Source of the DNA: Lunatibacter salilacus
GTDB taxonomy: Bacteria > Bacteroidota > Bacteroidia > Cytophagales > Cyclobacteriaceae
NCBI RefSeq assembly: GCF_009797935.1
Contig: NZ_VOLC01000001.1
Coordinates: 62,001-126,000, forward strand
Length of the DNA: 64,000 nucleotides
Direction: 5' to 3'
How positions within the stretch are numbered: the first letter of the stretch is position 1; the number at the start of each line of letters is the position of its first letter. Shown here piece after piece: positions 9,872 through 18,276 of the stretch. The translations under genes and the position numbers were made by a program. The notes beneath the pieces were generated by a model that worked only from the letters and a program-made list of their open reading frames with translations, was not told where the DNA came from and did no database searches.

Positions 9872-11667
9872 AAGTTGTGTGTGTATTTCCAAGACGCCAG
9901 CAGATACATATTCCAAAGTTGAAGAAAACTTTGCCGGATACCTGCCTCCGGTTTCTGAGCCAATTTACGCATTTCGACTGGAAAATCTCCTCCAAACTCC
10001 GATTCAAATTGCCTTAACATCGAAAACACTTCCTTCCTGAATCTGGCATCATCCCGAAGCCATTCTCCAACGGGCAACCCAAATCCCAGCTTCTTTCTGT
10101 TGGCTATTTCAGCAGATCCGTATTGCACAAGTAATTCTTTTATCCATTGTTTTGGGCCTAATGATTTATGCTGTTGCTCCGTCATCGACATGCTTAGATT
10201 CACCAGCGGCATGTCCAAATAAGGAGATCTCCCTTCGATACCATGGGCCATAGTTGCATTGTCGAACACTTTGAGTATGTCATGTATCAAATAAACGTCG
10301 CGATCCCAGTTTAGTGCTGCTTTATAGGGGTTATTTTCTGGAACAAACCACTTGTTGAAATCAGCGAATAATCCTGGAGGGACCGATTGTAGAGCGGCAA
10401 AATTCAGGTAGGTTTCCATATTCGAAGCACCGATACCCTTAATTAATTTCTGAAACATCCGCGGAAAAACAGGAAGGGGGCTTAGTGTTTTTTTCAGATA
10501 CCCGGCAATCTTATAATATTTAAGATACAACAAAAATGCCTTGTGCCGATTATATCCTCCAAAAAGCTCATCTGCACCTGCTCCGCCTATTAATACTTTT
10601 ACTTCAGGGCTTGCCTCCCTGGAAATCATCCAAGTAAGAAATCCGGCCGTATCTCCTACCGGATGATCCAATGTTTCCAAATACGCCGGCCAATGCCTCC
10701 GAAAATCCTCCGATTTAACTAAAATTTCCCGATGTTTTCCGTGACAGTTTTTTGCCAGACGCTTCGCATAGCGAAAATCCTGAAACTTGTTTTGATATTT
10801 TTTTTCAAAAACTGCCGTATAGGAATGTAAAGGGATTCCAGTTTCTCTGAACCAAACTTGGTAAAGCAATGCACTATCCGCTCCTCCACTCAATATCATT
10901 CCTACGGGCACGTCTGCATGGAAGTGTTTGAGAACAGCATCTACAATTAATTCTTCAAACCGATCAATTTGGGGAAGTGAAATAGGCTTTGATGGAACAT
11001 CCAACATTTGCTTTTCAAGCATTTCGCCCTCAAAATTCAACTCTAATGCCTCACCCGGTAAAACCTGCTGTATGCCGCCATGGAAAGTTTCCCTTGGAGC
11101 GGTGTGTCTAAAATAGAAGTAAGGATGATATTGGCTCGTGTTCCAGCTTTTTCCAACTAACCCAGAAGCGAATATTCCCCTAAATTCGGATGAAAACAGC
11201 CATTTATTTCCATCCTGATGAAAATACAGCGGCTTTTGTCCCAAAGGATCACGTGCGATAAGAATGCTGTTACTATTTCTATTGATAAAAATAAACGAAT
11301 ACATTCCAGAAAGGCGTGCCATTCCCTTTTTCCCAAAAGTATACAGCCAATACAACAAAACTTCCGAATCCGACTGGCTTGCAAACGAAATCCCCAAACT
11401 CAGAAGTTCATTTCTAAGGTCCTGATAATTATAAAGCGCTCCGTTCCAAACCAGAATCCCCTTTTCGTCTGCAGTAAGAAGCGGCTGATTGCAACGGTCA
11501 GATAGATCCAAAATTTTTAGTCTGTTTCCTGATAAATAGGTACCCGTCCCGATGCGCATAAAGTGACTTGAGTCCGGCCCTCTGTGTTGGGTTGCCTCCA
11601 TCATTTTAGAAATTGCTTTCCCTGCCTGATCCTCCGGATAGTGGAGCACCAAATTTACCCCGCACAT
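9868..11667 (-). CDS. Asparagine synthase (glutamine-hydrolysing)-like amidotransferase
   Basis: A 599-residue protein. The N-terminal Ntn-glutaminase domain starts with the processed Cys (MCG, Cys2) and includes HRGPDSSHF near residue 28. The synthetase domain has the ATP-pyrophosphatase loop SGGADS at 260-265 and GAGADELFGGYNRHK further on. Length and motifs fit class B asparagine synthetases. Members sitting beside glycosyltransferases often amidate uronic-acid residues of polysaccharides instead of making free asparagine. Because the next gene is a coupled GT4, that role is a reasonable inference here. Upstream lies nth with only a two-base gap. Confidence 0.88.
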   Translation of the reverse strand: MCGVNLVLHYPEDQAGKAISKMMEATQHRGPDSSHFMRIGTGTYLSGNRLKILDLSDRCNQPLLTADEKGILVWNGALYNYQDLRNELLSLGISFASQSDSEVLLYWLYTFGKKGMARLSGMYSFIFINRNSNSILIARDPLGQKPLYFHQDGNKWLFSSEFRGIFASGLVGKSWNTSQYHPYFYFRHTAPRETFHGGIQQVLPGEALELNFEGEMLEKQMLDVPSKPISLPQIDRFEELIVDAVLKHFHADVPVGMILSGGADSALLYQVWFRETGIPLHSYTAVFEKKYQNKFQDFRYAKRLAKNCHGKHREILVKSEDFRRHWPAYLETLDHPVGDTAGFLTWMISREASPEVKVLIGGAGADELFGGYNRHKAFLLYLKYYKIAGYLKKTLSPLPVFPRMFQKLIKGIGASNMETYLNFAALQSVPPGLFADFNKWFVPENNPYKAALNWDRDVYLIHDILKVFDNATMAHGIEGRSPYLDMPLVNLSMSMTEQQHKSLGPKQWIKELLVQYGSAEIANRKKLGFGLPVGEWLRDDARFRKEVFSMLRQFESEFGGDFPVEMRKLAQKPEAGIRQSFLQLWNMYLLASWKYTHNL

Positions 11668-11669
11668 AT

Positions 11670-12356
11670 TTAGGTAGGTTTATTTCCTTCAATCAATCCC
11701 ATCTTTTGCATCATCTTTTGATTCTTTTCAAAATACCTGCAAATGGAAGTGATGGGACAGGAATCACATTTGGGAGTTCGGGCTAAGCACGTATATCTAC
11801 CATGCAGGATGAGCCAATGATGGGCTTTGTGAATGACCTCTTTCGGCAAATGTTTGGTGAGTTGCAGTTCAACTTCCAAAGGAGTGTTGGCAGAAGCAGG
11901 CACTAATCCCAAACGTTTGGAAACTCTAAACACATGGGTGTCGACTGCCATATTCGGTTGATTCCAGACTACGCTTGTGATAACATTGGCCGTCTTTCTT
12001 CCTACCCCGGGGAGTTTGATAAGTTCATTAACCGTAGAAGGTATCTCACCGCCAAAATCCTCCACTAACATTTTGGCCATTCCAAGTAAGTGCTTGGTTT
12101 TATTGTTGGGGTAAGACACAGATCGAATATACGGGAAAAGCTCGTCAAAATTAGAAGTCGCAAGGTGTTGAGGTGTCGGAAAATCTCTGAAAATAGCCGG
12201 CGTCACCATGTTAATCCGCTTATCCGTACACTGTGCGCTAAGGATTACGGCTACAAGCAGCTGATAGGGATTTTCATAAAAAAGTTCCGTTTCAGGTAAA
12301 GGCATCTGATCGGAGAAATGATTTACAAAAGCTTGGTATCTTTCTTTTTTAAGCAT
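11670..12356 (-). CDS. nth: Endonuclease III (DNA glycosylase/AP lyase)
   Basis: 228 residues, close to the usual length of about 211. The helix-hairpin-helix LPGVGRKTA carries the catalytic Lys121, and Asp139 follows in AVDTHVFR. The [4Fe-4S] ligands are Cys190, Cys197, Cys200 and Cys206 (C-x6-C-x2-C-x5-C). It removes oxidised pyrimidines and nicks the abasic site in base-excision repair. It heads a short minus-strand run with the asparagine-synthase-like and GT4 genes, which looks like read-through and not a functional link. Confidence 0.96.
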   Translation of the reverse strand: MLKKERYQAFVNHFSDQMPLPETELFYENPYQLLVAVILSAQCTDKRINMVTPAIFRDFPTPQHLATSNFDELFPYIRSVSYPNNKTKHLLGMAKMLVEDFGGEIPSTVNELIKLPGVGRKTANVITSVVWNQPNMAVDTHVFRVSKRLGLVPASANTPLEVELQLTKHLPKEVIHKAHHWLILHGRYTCLARTPKCDSCPITSICRYFEKNQKMMQKMGLIEGNKPT

Positions 12357-12437
12357 AGAAGTCTTTTCCTAGTTGGTAAAAATACTTCAAAAAGATAGTA
12401 TTGTTTAATTTGAATTTAATTTAGATCAGGTATGGGC

Positions 12438-12480
12438 AAAAAAAACCTGTCAGTTATGATAAATCAAAACTGACAGGTAA
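12438..12480 (-). terminator. Terminator of the ECF sigma operon
   Basis: An 11-bp perfect stem (ACCTGTCAGTT at 12445-12455 with AACTGACAGGT at 12468-12478) and a 12-base loop. The A-run at 12438-12445 on the plus strand gives a U-run for minus-strand transcripts. It lies 24 bases after the stop of the small sigma-linked gene. Confidence 0.88.
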
Positions 12481-12501
12481 AATGATGTGTGGTGTGGTTT
12501 T

Positions 12502-12738
12502 TCAAACTTTTTCCAATCCTGTGGCAGATTGGGCCATATTTTTAATTTCGGTGGAAATCTTCTCCGAAGGTTCCATCAACAGTGAATCCAATTGTTCTAT
12601 GGTTTCCAAAACCTCCAAATATTCCTGCATCATTAGCGGATTTACATGAAGTAATTGAACGAATTGTTCACTTTCAGCTGCCGTCATTTCCTGATAAATA
12701 TATCTTACCAGGTCATTTTGGGTAAAAGATTTTGTCAT
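12502..12738 (-). CDS. Small acidic protein coupled to ECF sigma factor (putative anti-sigma)
   Basis: 78 residues with no membrane helix and no zinc-finger HxxxCxxC motif. It is acidic and mostly helical. It overlaps the 3' end of the ECF sigma gene by 26 bases and is followed by a strong terminator, so the two form a closed operon. The N-terminal MTKSFTQNDLVRYIYQEMT followed by ESEQF resembles the first helices of cytoplasmic anti-sigma domains, where a short N-terminal helix binds sigma. A soluble anti-sigma role is inferred from position and shape; I do not recognise a named family. Confidence 0.72.
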   Translation of the reverse strand: MTKSFTQNDLVRYIYQEMTAAESEQFVQLLHVNPLMMQEYLEVLETIEQLDSLLMEPSEKISTEIKNMAQSATGLEKV

Positions 12739-13315
12739 AGGCTACGTTTATATGTTTAAGTTTTTTCCTTAAATTAATTAGTGCGTACCGCATTCTACCG
12801 AGTGCGGTATTTATACTCACTCCTGTTTGTTCGGCAATTTCCTGAAAACTTAAATCCATATAATGCCTCATAATCAAAACCTGCTTTTGATTCTCCGGCA
12901 ACTCATCCACAAGACGTCTCAACATCGCATGGGTTTCTTCCTTCACTTTAATATCCTCTACGTTCTCTTCCGCAAACATAAGGGTATTAAATACGTTGGA
13001 CCCATCTTCCATGACTACTGACGGATATCGCTTCATCTTTCTGAAGTGATCTATGGCTAAATTATGCCCAATTCGCATAAGCCATGGCTGGAATTTCCCC
13101 TCTTCGTTATATTTATCTGAGTTAAGTGTTTGTACTACCTTCACAAATACATCTTGCAAGAGATCTTCCGCAACGCCCTGTTCTTTGACTATCATAAAGA
13201 TAGTCGAATATACTCTGGATCTGTACCTATCCACCAACAATTCGAAAGCAGCTTCGCTACCATTTCTATATTGGGCAATAAGTTCACTGTCTTTAGGTCC
13301 TACCCTTTTACTCAT
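12713..13315 (-). CDS. ECF (RpoE-like) RNA polymerase sigma factor
   Basis: A 200-residue protein with sigma region 2 (AFELLVDRYRSRVYSTIFMI, then AEDLLQDVFVKVVQ and FQPWLMRIGHNLAIDHFRK) and region 4 (LPENQKQVLIMRHYMDLSFQEIAEQTGVSINTALGRMRYAL). That covers -10 and -35 recognition. It should redirect RNA polymerase under an envelope or stress signal, held in check by the small protein encoded by the overlapping downstream gene. Regulon members cannot be told from this window. The 366 bases upstream contain no recognisable housekeeping promoter, which would be compatible with autoregulation. Confidence 0.93.
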   Translation of the reverse strand: MSKRVGPKDSELIAQYRNGSEAAFELLVDRYRSRVYSTIFMIVKEQGVAEDLLQDVFVKVVQTLNSDKYNEEGKFQPWLMRIGHNLAIDHFRKMKRYPSVVMEDGSNVFNTLMFAEENVEDIKVKEETHAMLRRLVDELPENQKQVLIMRHYMDLSFQEIAEQTGVSINTALGRMRYALINLRKKLKHINVAYDKIFYPK

Positions 13316-13681
13316 AAAACTGATGTTTATTTAACGTAGAGTTTTAGTCCATATTATCTTTATCTTAAGTGAAAATCAATCTTTGTGTGATTTCAAATGT
13401 ATAGAATACGATTTTATGAAGCAATCAATTTTCTATTTTTTTGCAAATGACATTTGAATTCAAACAAGAGATATGCTTTTCCGCATAAGGTTCAAGAATT
13501 TAGCTTATTTAATATACGATGAAACCCAAAAGAAAGATTACTGCTTGACCTTTAAAATCTGGGAATTTACCTTTTAAAATATGGTCCATTTGACCATTAA
13601 CAAGATATAATTTTAAAACCATCTCAGCAGCAAGTTTGGTTTGGGTGGTTCGACTTATGATAGCCAATAACCGTACCAAAT
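13316..13681. other. Intergenic region with a small palindrome
   Basis: 366 bases without a credible gene, between the ECF sigma start and the stop of the large membrane protein. It holds a perfect ATGGTC-N5-GACCAT inverted repeat at 13581-13597. On the minus strand this is followed by ATATTTT and could be a weak terminator for the 1326-residue gene. Otherwise I see only AT-rich sequence. Confidence 0.4.
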
Positions 13682-16600
13682 CTATTCCTCATTTTTCCAG
13701 ATATTTCTGAATCCTTTGTAGAAAAAACTATAAACCGTCCCCGCCAATCCAATAGCCGCACTGATGTATGCGGAAGTGGTGTCGAGAATATTCGGATCAT
13801 AAAAACTTAAAATCGCAATGCAGATGAAAACAAAACTAATTGCAGCTGCTTGTATCAGCTTGGTGTTTCCTCTCCTTCTTTCATCCCTTTTAAAAGCATC
13901 CAACTCATCAGGACTCGTGTTTAATAGGACATAATTCCGAAAGCTCTTTGAAAAAAGCGTAATATAATCCTGCTGAAAATTTAGAATGAGCACGCCCTTT
14001 TGTAATAAAGCGGTCATTGTTTCCCTATTGGTATAGTTGATGAAGCCCTCAGAAGCGAAATAGTAAACCATCTTTTTTTCCCTTAGATTCAACTTCTGCC
14101 AAACTGTAATAAAATATGCTTTGTTGAAACGTTGAATAGACAATATTGTCTTCTCATACCTTTCTGCCGCCATTTCACCTTCCCAGTCGTCTGTGCCTAT
14201 TTCGTCAGTAAGTAGGCAAGCCAAGGCTTCACTATTGTTTCCATACCCGATTTCCTGATTGAGCTGTAAGGTTTTTGTGTCATTGAATAGACGGCTTTTT
14301 ATCATGCTATTTAGCCGGTTCACTTCCTCAGCCGGAAGTCCCTCAGAGGACTCTCCTATGAAAGGAATGGAGGCCTCTTTATTATTGAAATTCAGCGGTA
14401 CGATGTAAAACAAAAAGGGTTGCATCAATTCAGCTAGCAGAAGCCGATGTTTTGAAGATTTAATACTTTCCAACATATCCTGTAGTGAAATACCCGAGGT
14501 AAAAAAAATGGATCGGCCCGAAAAAAAATACGTTTCTCTGAATTGATACATAAGGGTTAATAAATCTTCCGTTTCCATCAAGTTATGAATATTCTCAATC
14601 ACGATAGCGTCAATCCCTTCTTGTAAATGCGGAAGCTCCGGGGTACCCGCCGAACAATTAATAACCATTCGATTTTTGTCTGAAAATCTAAAATGAAAGT
14701 CTATCCATTCCTTTGCCTTTTGATTGTCGATGCTGATAATGAAATTGTATTTTCTAATCAAACAAGCAGAAGGTAACTTTTTGATATAAAATGAAAATAA
14801 ATAATCAGTCAGGTATATCCGTTTGGTTAACCTTAGGAGAAGGTTAAAAAAGAGGAGCAACAAAAGTAGGACACCAATAAAAAACAAAGGCTTATCCCCA
14901 AATTTTCCGATTACCACATCCAGAATTGATTTTGGTGCTTTATCATTCTGTTCCGTTAGCCAGTTCTTATCAAGACTGAAAGATGCGATCAACTTCTCTA
15001 CGTTAGGTGAAATAAATTTATAGACCCGCTCTTCGGCATTATTGGCAATTCTACTAAAATTAAGCCTTCTTAATTTCTCGTGATTAAGAATCAAATCGAG
15101 AAAAAAACCATCGCCATTTATTTGCACTTGTTTCTCCTGATATCCAGAACTATCATCATCCCATAAGTATATTTCCTGAAAAAACACCTGGCGGTGAATA
15201 ACATATCCGGGAATAAGCCCAATTATACATAGCCAAAGCAGAAAATTCAGGGAAAAAATCCTTTTTTCCACCCGAATTTGAGTTATGAAATTCCAGAATT
15301 TCGTAAGTCTAAAATGGATGGACTTAAGGGGCGACATGTTCTCGCCTTTCCTTGAAAAATCTGAGTTTAACTGCGGAAGCTGATTTTTGAGCATGACATA
15401 AAAACACACTCCCAGTATGGCTAACAAAGCCAGAACTATGGATAGATTAACGAAAAAGTATACTAAATCTAAACTCACGAAAGAAAGATACAACAGTCCG
15501 GACACCACAAGCAGCCACATAAAAAGCGCGGGAGCCATAAAATTAAATTCCCTACTTCCATATTTCCCTACTCCCTGCGGGTGAATTAAGATAAAATTAA
15601 TAAGGCCGCCCTGAGATGAGAAAACAATGGCCCAAAGAAATACGGTGAAAATATTCAACGGGATATACCAATAAACGATCAAATAGAGTCCAATCAGAAA
15701 AGCCAACAGATAATTGGCCAGTAAAAACTGTCCTCGTTTGGCTAATGAAGGGCTATACCATGAAAAGGAGAATTTTTTGACACTTAAATAAGTATTTAGC
15801 GGATTGGCCAGCGTGATTAAAACGCCCAAAATGGCCAATACTAGCGTGTAAGGAATTAAAACGGCTAATGCTTCAAATGTAGTCAATACATATAGCGTGT
15901 CCTGAAGGTGCTCGTCTACCAAGAAGATTAACCAGATAGATGTGGAAAAATTATCCAAAGGCATTCTCTTTAATGTTGCGAGGTATTCAAACCCATTGAC
16001 ATAAATGGGTATTTTCCATACGTGGTCTAGACTTGAACTATCATTGTTTTCAACAAGCTTCTGTAATTCCGCCCATTTATTTTCCCCAATTACATTCTGC
16101 AGATTGGTTACAGGGGTATTTACTTTCGCACTTTTCAACAATACCTGACCATTTGGTTTAAAGACAAGGAACCTATGTTGGCTACCCAAGGTGCTATTCC
16201 CGCCTGACATCTTAAATGTAATCGCCCTACCTTCATTTTCCGTCATTCTTTGGCTAATCACTCCTTCGAGTTCCCCGTTAGATTTGGAATAATGGGCACT
16301 AATAAATGAGTTTTTAAGACTGTCTTTTATCTCTTTCACATAATCTCTTGAGGCGATGGAAATAAAGGGATTGGTTTTAAAATCAATCTTTTTTAATTTT
16401 TTTTCCGAAGTTGGAAAAGCGAGACTGGATATTTTCCCATCATAGGAAAAATGAATGAATTCATTAATCTCCGAAGGAAATGGTGAAAGGACAGAATCTA
16501 AAGGACCTAGGTCTATTTCCTTGTGAAATTGACTTAATTTATCATCATAACTATTTATAGAGATAGAAAACGTATCTTCTATCTCCTGAATAATATTGTC

Positions 16601-17662
16601 ATAGCTCAGGGTCGCCCTTTGATTCTGAACAAAGGCAAGCGCAAACCCAACCACTAGGGTCAGCACTATCAAAGAAAGCCCCACACCGAACATCCTACCC
16701 TTGGTCAGCACATCGCCCTCACTCATCGTGAATATACTGATGAGGGGAATGCTGATAAAAATTAGTACCAGCCCTAGGAGAAAGACATTTAACACGGAGA
16801 AGTCAATCCGATAAGCCACCTGCCGAAACTCGCTGCTATCTTTTACACCAAGTAGGAAAAAAGAATTATCCCCGAGCATAAATGGTGAAACAAACCCTTC
16901 GTATGGAACTGTATTTATTAGCAACTTGACCTTGCCTTGCCCCTTATTGGTCAATGACAATCCTTCTCCGGGAGGCTCTGTAGCTTCCTCTTCCGGAGTT
17001 AATAGCTGAATTCCCCTGCTCTCTCCCGGCCATAAAACCTCCCCTGAATCATTGAGCACATACAGTTCATCGAAAAAATAAGTCTGGAAATTATACTTCA
17101 TTAACTCATCTATTGGGATAATATGGTCAATCTGAAATATCCCTGACTTGGAATCCCCAGCTCTCTCTTCCACAATTTCTCCGGCAATCGCCTCTTGAAA
17201 TTGATTTACCAGCCTATTGTAATCCAACTGTTGAACATTGATTAAGCGCTGGGAAAAATCGAAAAATTGATTCAGGATGGTAAAGTAACCGAGGGTATCT
17301 TTTTGGATTACATCTATGGTTGGCTGAAGCATTTGAGCCTGCATCTTTTCGCTGGCGGGAATGGCTCTAATTTGGGAGATGTTAAACTTTTTATCCCTAT
17401 CAATGATGGCGACCATTTGAGCTGCTGGACTGTCGGGGTCAGGATCTATTATTCGGAAAAAATTCCTGGCTAAAAATTCCTCCAATTGCACGTTGTAATT
17501 GTAGTAATTTTCAAGAAAGCTCTGTTTGGCTAAATGTATTGCTTTTACGGACTGAAATTCAAGTTGCTCCCGGTTGGTTTTGGATTGCTGATAAAGGTAA
17601 ACCGCCACCAATGAAACCAATCCAAATATAAATATCCAGACCCGAAAATCTTTGAATTTCAT
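13682..17662 (-). CDS. 1326-residue multi-pass membrane protein with two extracytoplasmic sensor-like regions
   Basis: I do not recognise a named family. Topology reads as follows. One N-terminal helix (residues 8-24) is followed by an extracytoplasmic region of about 260 residues. A pair of helices (about 287-350) leads to a second extracytoplasmic region of about 270 residues. Then comes a cluster of roughly seven helices (about 620-860), a short loop region and one more helix (FFIGVLLLLLLFFNLLLRL). A soluble region of about 300 residues follows, and two final helices end near the C-terminus. The soluble part has P-loop-ATPase-like strands (FIISIDN, RMVINCSAG, AIVIENIHNL, SIFFTSGIS) but no Walker A, and then helix-rich segments like winged-helix ends of STAND proteins. 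A signal-sensing role is inferred. It stands alone, with no kinase or regulator partner. Confidence 0.85.
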   Translation of the reverse strand: MKFKDFRVWIFIFGLVSLVAVYLYQQSKTNREQLEFQSVKAIHLAKQSFLENYYNYNVQLEEFLARNFFRIIDPDPDSPAAQMVAIIDRDKKFNISQIRAIPASEKMQAQMLQPTIDVIQKDTLGYFTILNQFFDFSQRLINVQQLDYNRLVNQFQEAIAGEIVEERAGDSKSGIFQIDHIIPIDELMKYNFQTYFFDELYVLNDSGEVLWPGESRGIQLLTPEEEATEPPGEGLSLTNKGQGKVKLLINTVPYEGFVSPFMLGDNSFFLLGVKDSSEFRQVAYRIDFSVLNVFLLGLVLIFISIPLISIFTMSEGDVLTKGRMFGVGLSLIVLTLVVGFALAFVQNQRATLSYDNIIQEIEDTFSISINSYDDKLSQFHKEIDLGPLDSVLSPFPSEINEFIHFSYDGKISSLAFPTSEKKLKKIDFKTNPFISIASRDYVKEIKDSLKNSFISAHYSKSNGELEGVISQRMTENEGRAITFKMSGGNSTLGSQHRFLVFKPNGQVLLKSAKVNTPVTNLQNVIGENKWAELQKLVENNDSSSLDHVWKIPIYVNGFEYLATLKRMPLDNFSTSIWLIFLVDEHLQDTLYVLTTFEALAVLIPYTLVLAILGVLITLANPLNTYLSVKKFSFSWYSPSLAKRGQFLLANYLLAFLIGLYLIVYWYIPLNIFTVFLWAIVFSSQGGLINFILIHPQGVGKYGSREFNFMAPALFMWLLVVSGLLYLSFVSLDLVYFFVNLSIVLALLAILGVCFYVMLKNQLPQLNSDFSRKGENMSPLKSIHFRLTKFWNFITQIRVEKRIFSLNFLLWLCIIGLIPGYVIHRQVFFQEIYLWDDDSSGYQEKQVQINGDGFFLDLILNHEKLRRLNFSRIANNAEERVYKFISPNVEKLIASFSLDKNWLTEQNDKAPKSILDVVIGKFGDKPLFFIGVLLLLLLFFNLLLRLTKRIYLTDYLFSFYIKKLPSACLIRKYNFIISIDNQKAKEWIDFHFRFSDKNRMVINCSAGTPELPHLQEGIDAIVIENIHNLMETEDLLTLMYQFRETYFFSGRSIFFTSGISLQDMLESIKSSKHRLLLAELMQPFLFYIVPLNFNNKEASIPFIGESSEGLPAEEVNRLNSMIKSRLFNDTKTLQLNQEIGYGNNSEALACLLTDEIGTDDWEGEMAAERYEKTILSIQRFNKAYFITVWQKLNLREKKMVYYFASEGFINYTNRETMTALLQKGVLILNFQQDYITLFSKSFRNYVLLNTSPDELDAFKRDERRRGNTKLIQAAAISFVFICIAILSFYDPNILDTTSAYISAAIGLAGTVYSFFYKGFRNIWKNEE

Positions 17663-17776
17663 CTTTAAAAACTTTTATCTTGTAGGGAATATCAGAAATA
17701 TAAGACTATTTTTTCCTATATAAAAGTATTTATACAAAATTAAAGTCTGCAAAATGGATTCTTTATGAATGCATTG

Positions 17777-18100
17777 TCAGGCATTGATCACCAAGCCGGA
17801 TGACGTAATTTCTGTAGGATAACAACGCAAATCCCTACAATCTCCAGACTTTATGGCTCCAGTCTTTACGTCAAACCGATAATGGTGAAGGGGGCACACA
17901 ACTTCCCCAAAGCCTGTAACGGCGCCTTCTGACAGACTGGCCAGTCGGTGTGGACATAGGGCCTCAAACGCAAAAAATTCGTCTCCTATCCGGACCACGC
18001 ATATCTTTATTTCTCCCAACTGAACCTGGCGAATCTTCTTTTCAGGGAAAAGCTCCCTTGCACCTGCTTCTGAACTTCCCAGTACAAATTTCTTCGACAT
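17777..18100 (-). CDS. Rieske [2Fe-2S] ferredoxin-like protein
   Basis: 107 residues forming a single Rieske domain. Ligands are C49-P-H51 (ALCPHR) and C69-P-L-H72 (VVCPLHHYRFD), 17 residues apart. The G-x-Y/F-type loop RFDVKTG follows the second pair, as in dioxygenase-type Rieske ferredoxins and NirD-like proteins. No signal peptide is seen, so it should act in the cytoplasm as an electron carrier. No oxygenase is adjacent; its partner is unknown. A terminator separates it from the metallophosphoesterase upstream. Confidence 0.92.
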   Translation of the reverse strand: MSKKFVLGSSEAGARELFPEKKIRQVQLGEIKICVVRIGDEFFAFEALCPHRLASLSEGAVTGFGEVVCPLHHYRFDVKTGAIKSGDCRDLRCYPTEITSSGLVINA

Positions 18101-18129
18101 TTTTTTTCAATTTAGGTACTCGTAAGGTA

Positions 18130-18162
18130 ATAAAAAAACCCGTCAGAGATTGTCCGACGGGA
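18130..18162 (-). terminator. Terminator after the 18.3-19.9 kb phosphoesterase
   Basis: CCCGTC (18139-18144) pairs with GACGGG (18156-18161) across an 11-base loop. The plus-strand A-run at 18132-18138 supplies the U-tract for minus-strand RNA. The stem is short, so termination strength is uncertain. Confidence 0.65.
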
Positions 18163-18276
18163 TAGTTCTTTGCATTTTAAAACAGGATCAGCGTAATTTT
18201 CTATGTCGTCTTTTGTAGGGGATTAGATCTGAATGAGATATCCCACTACTTTTAGCTAGTACATCGTTATCGCCAA

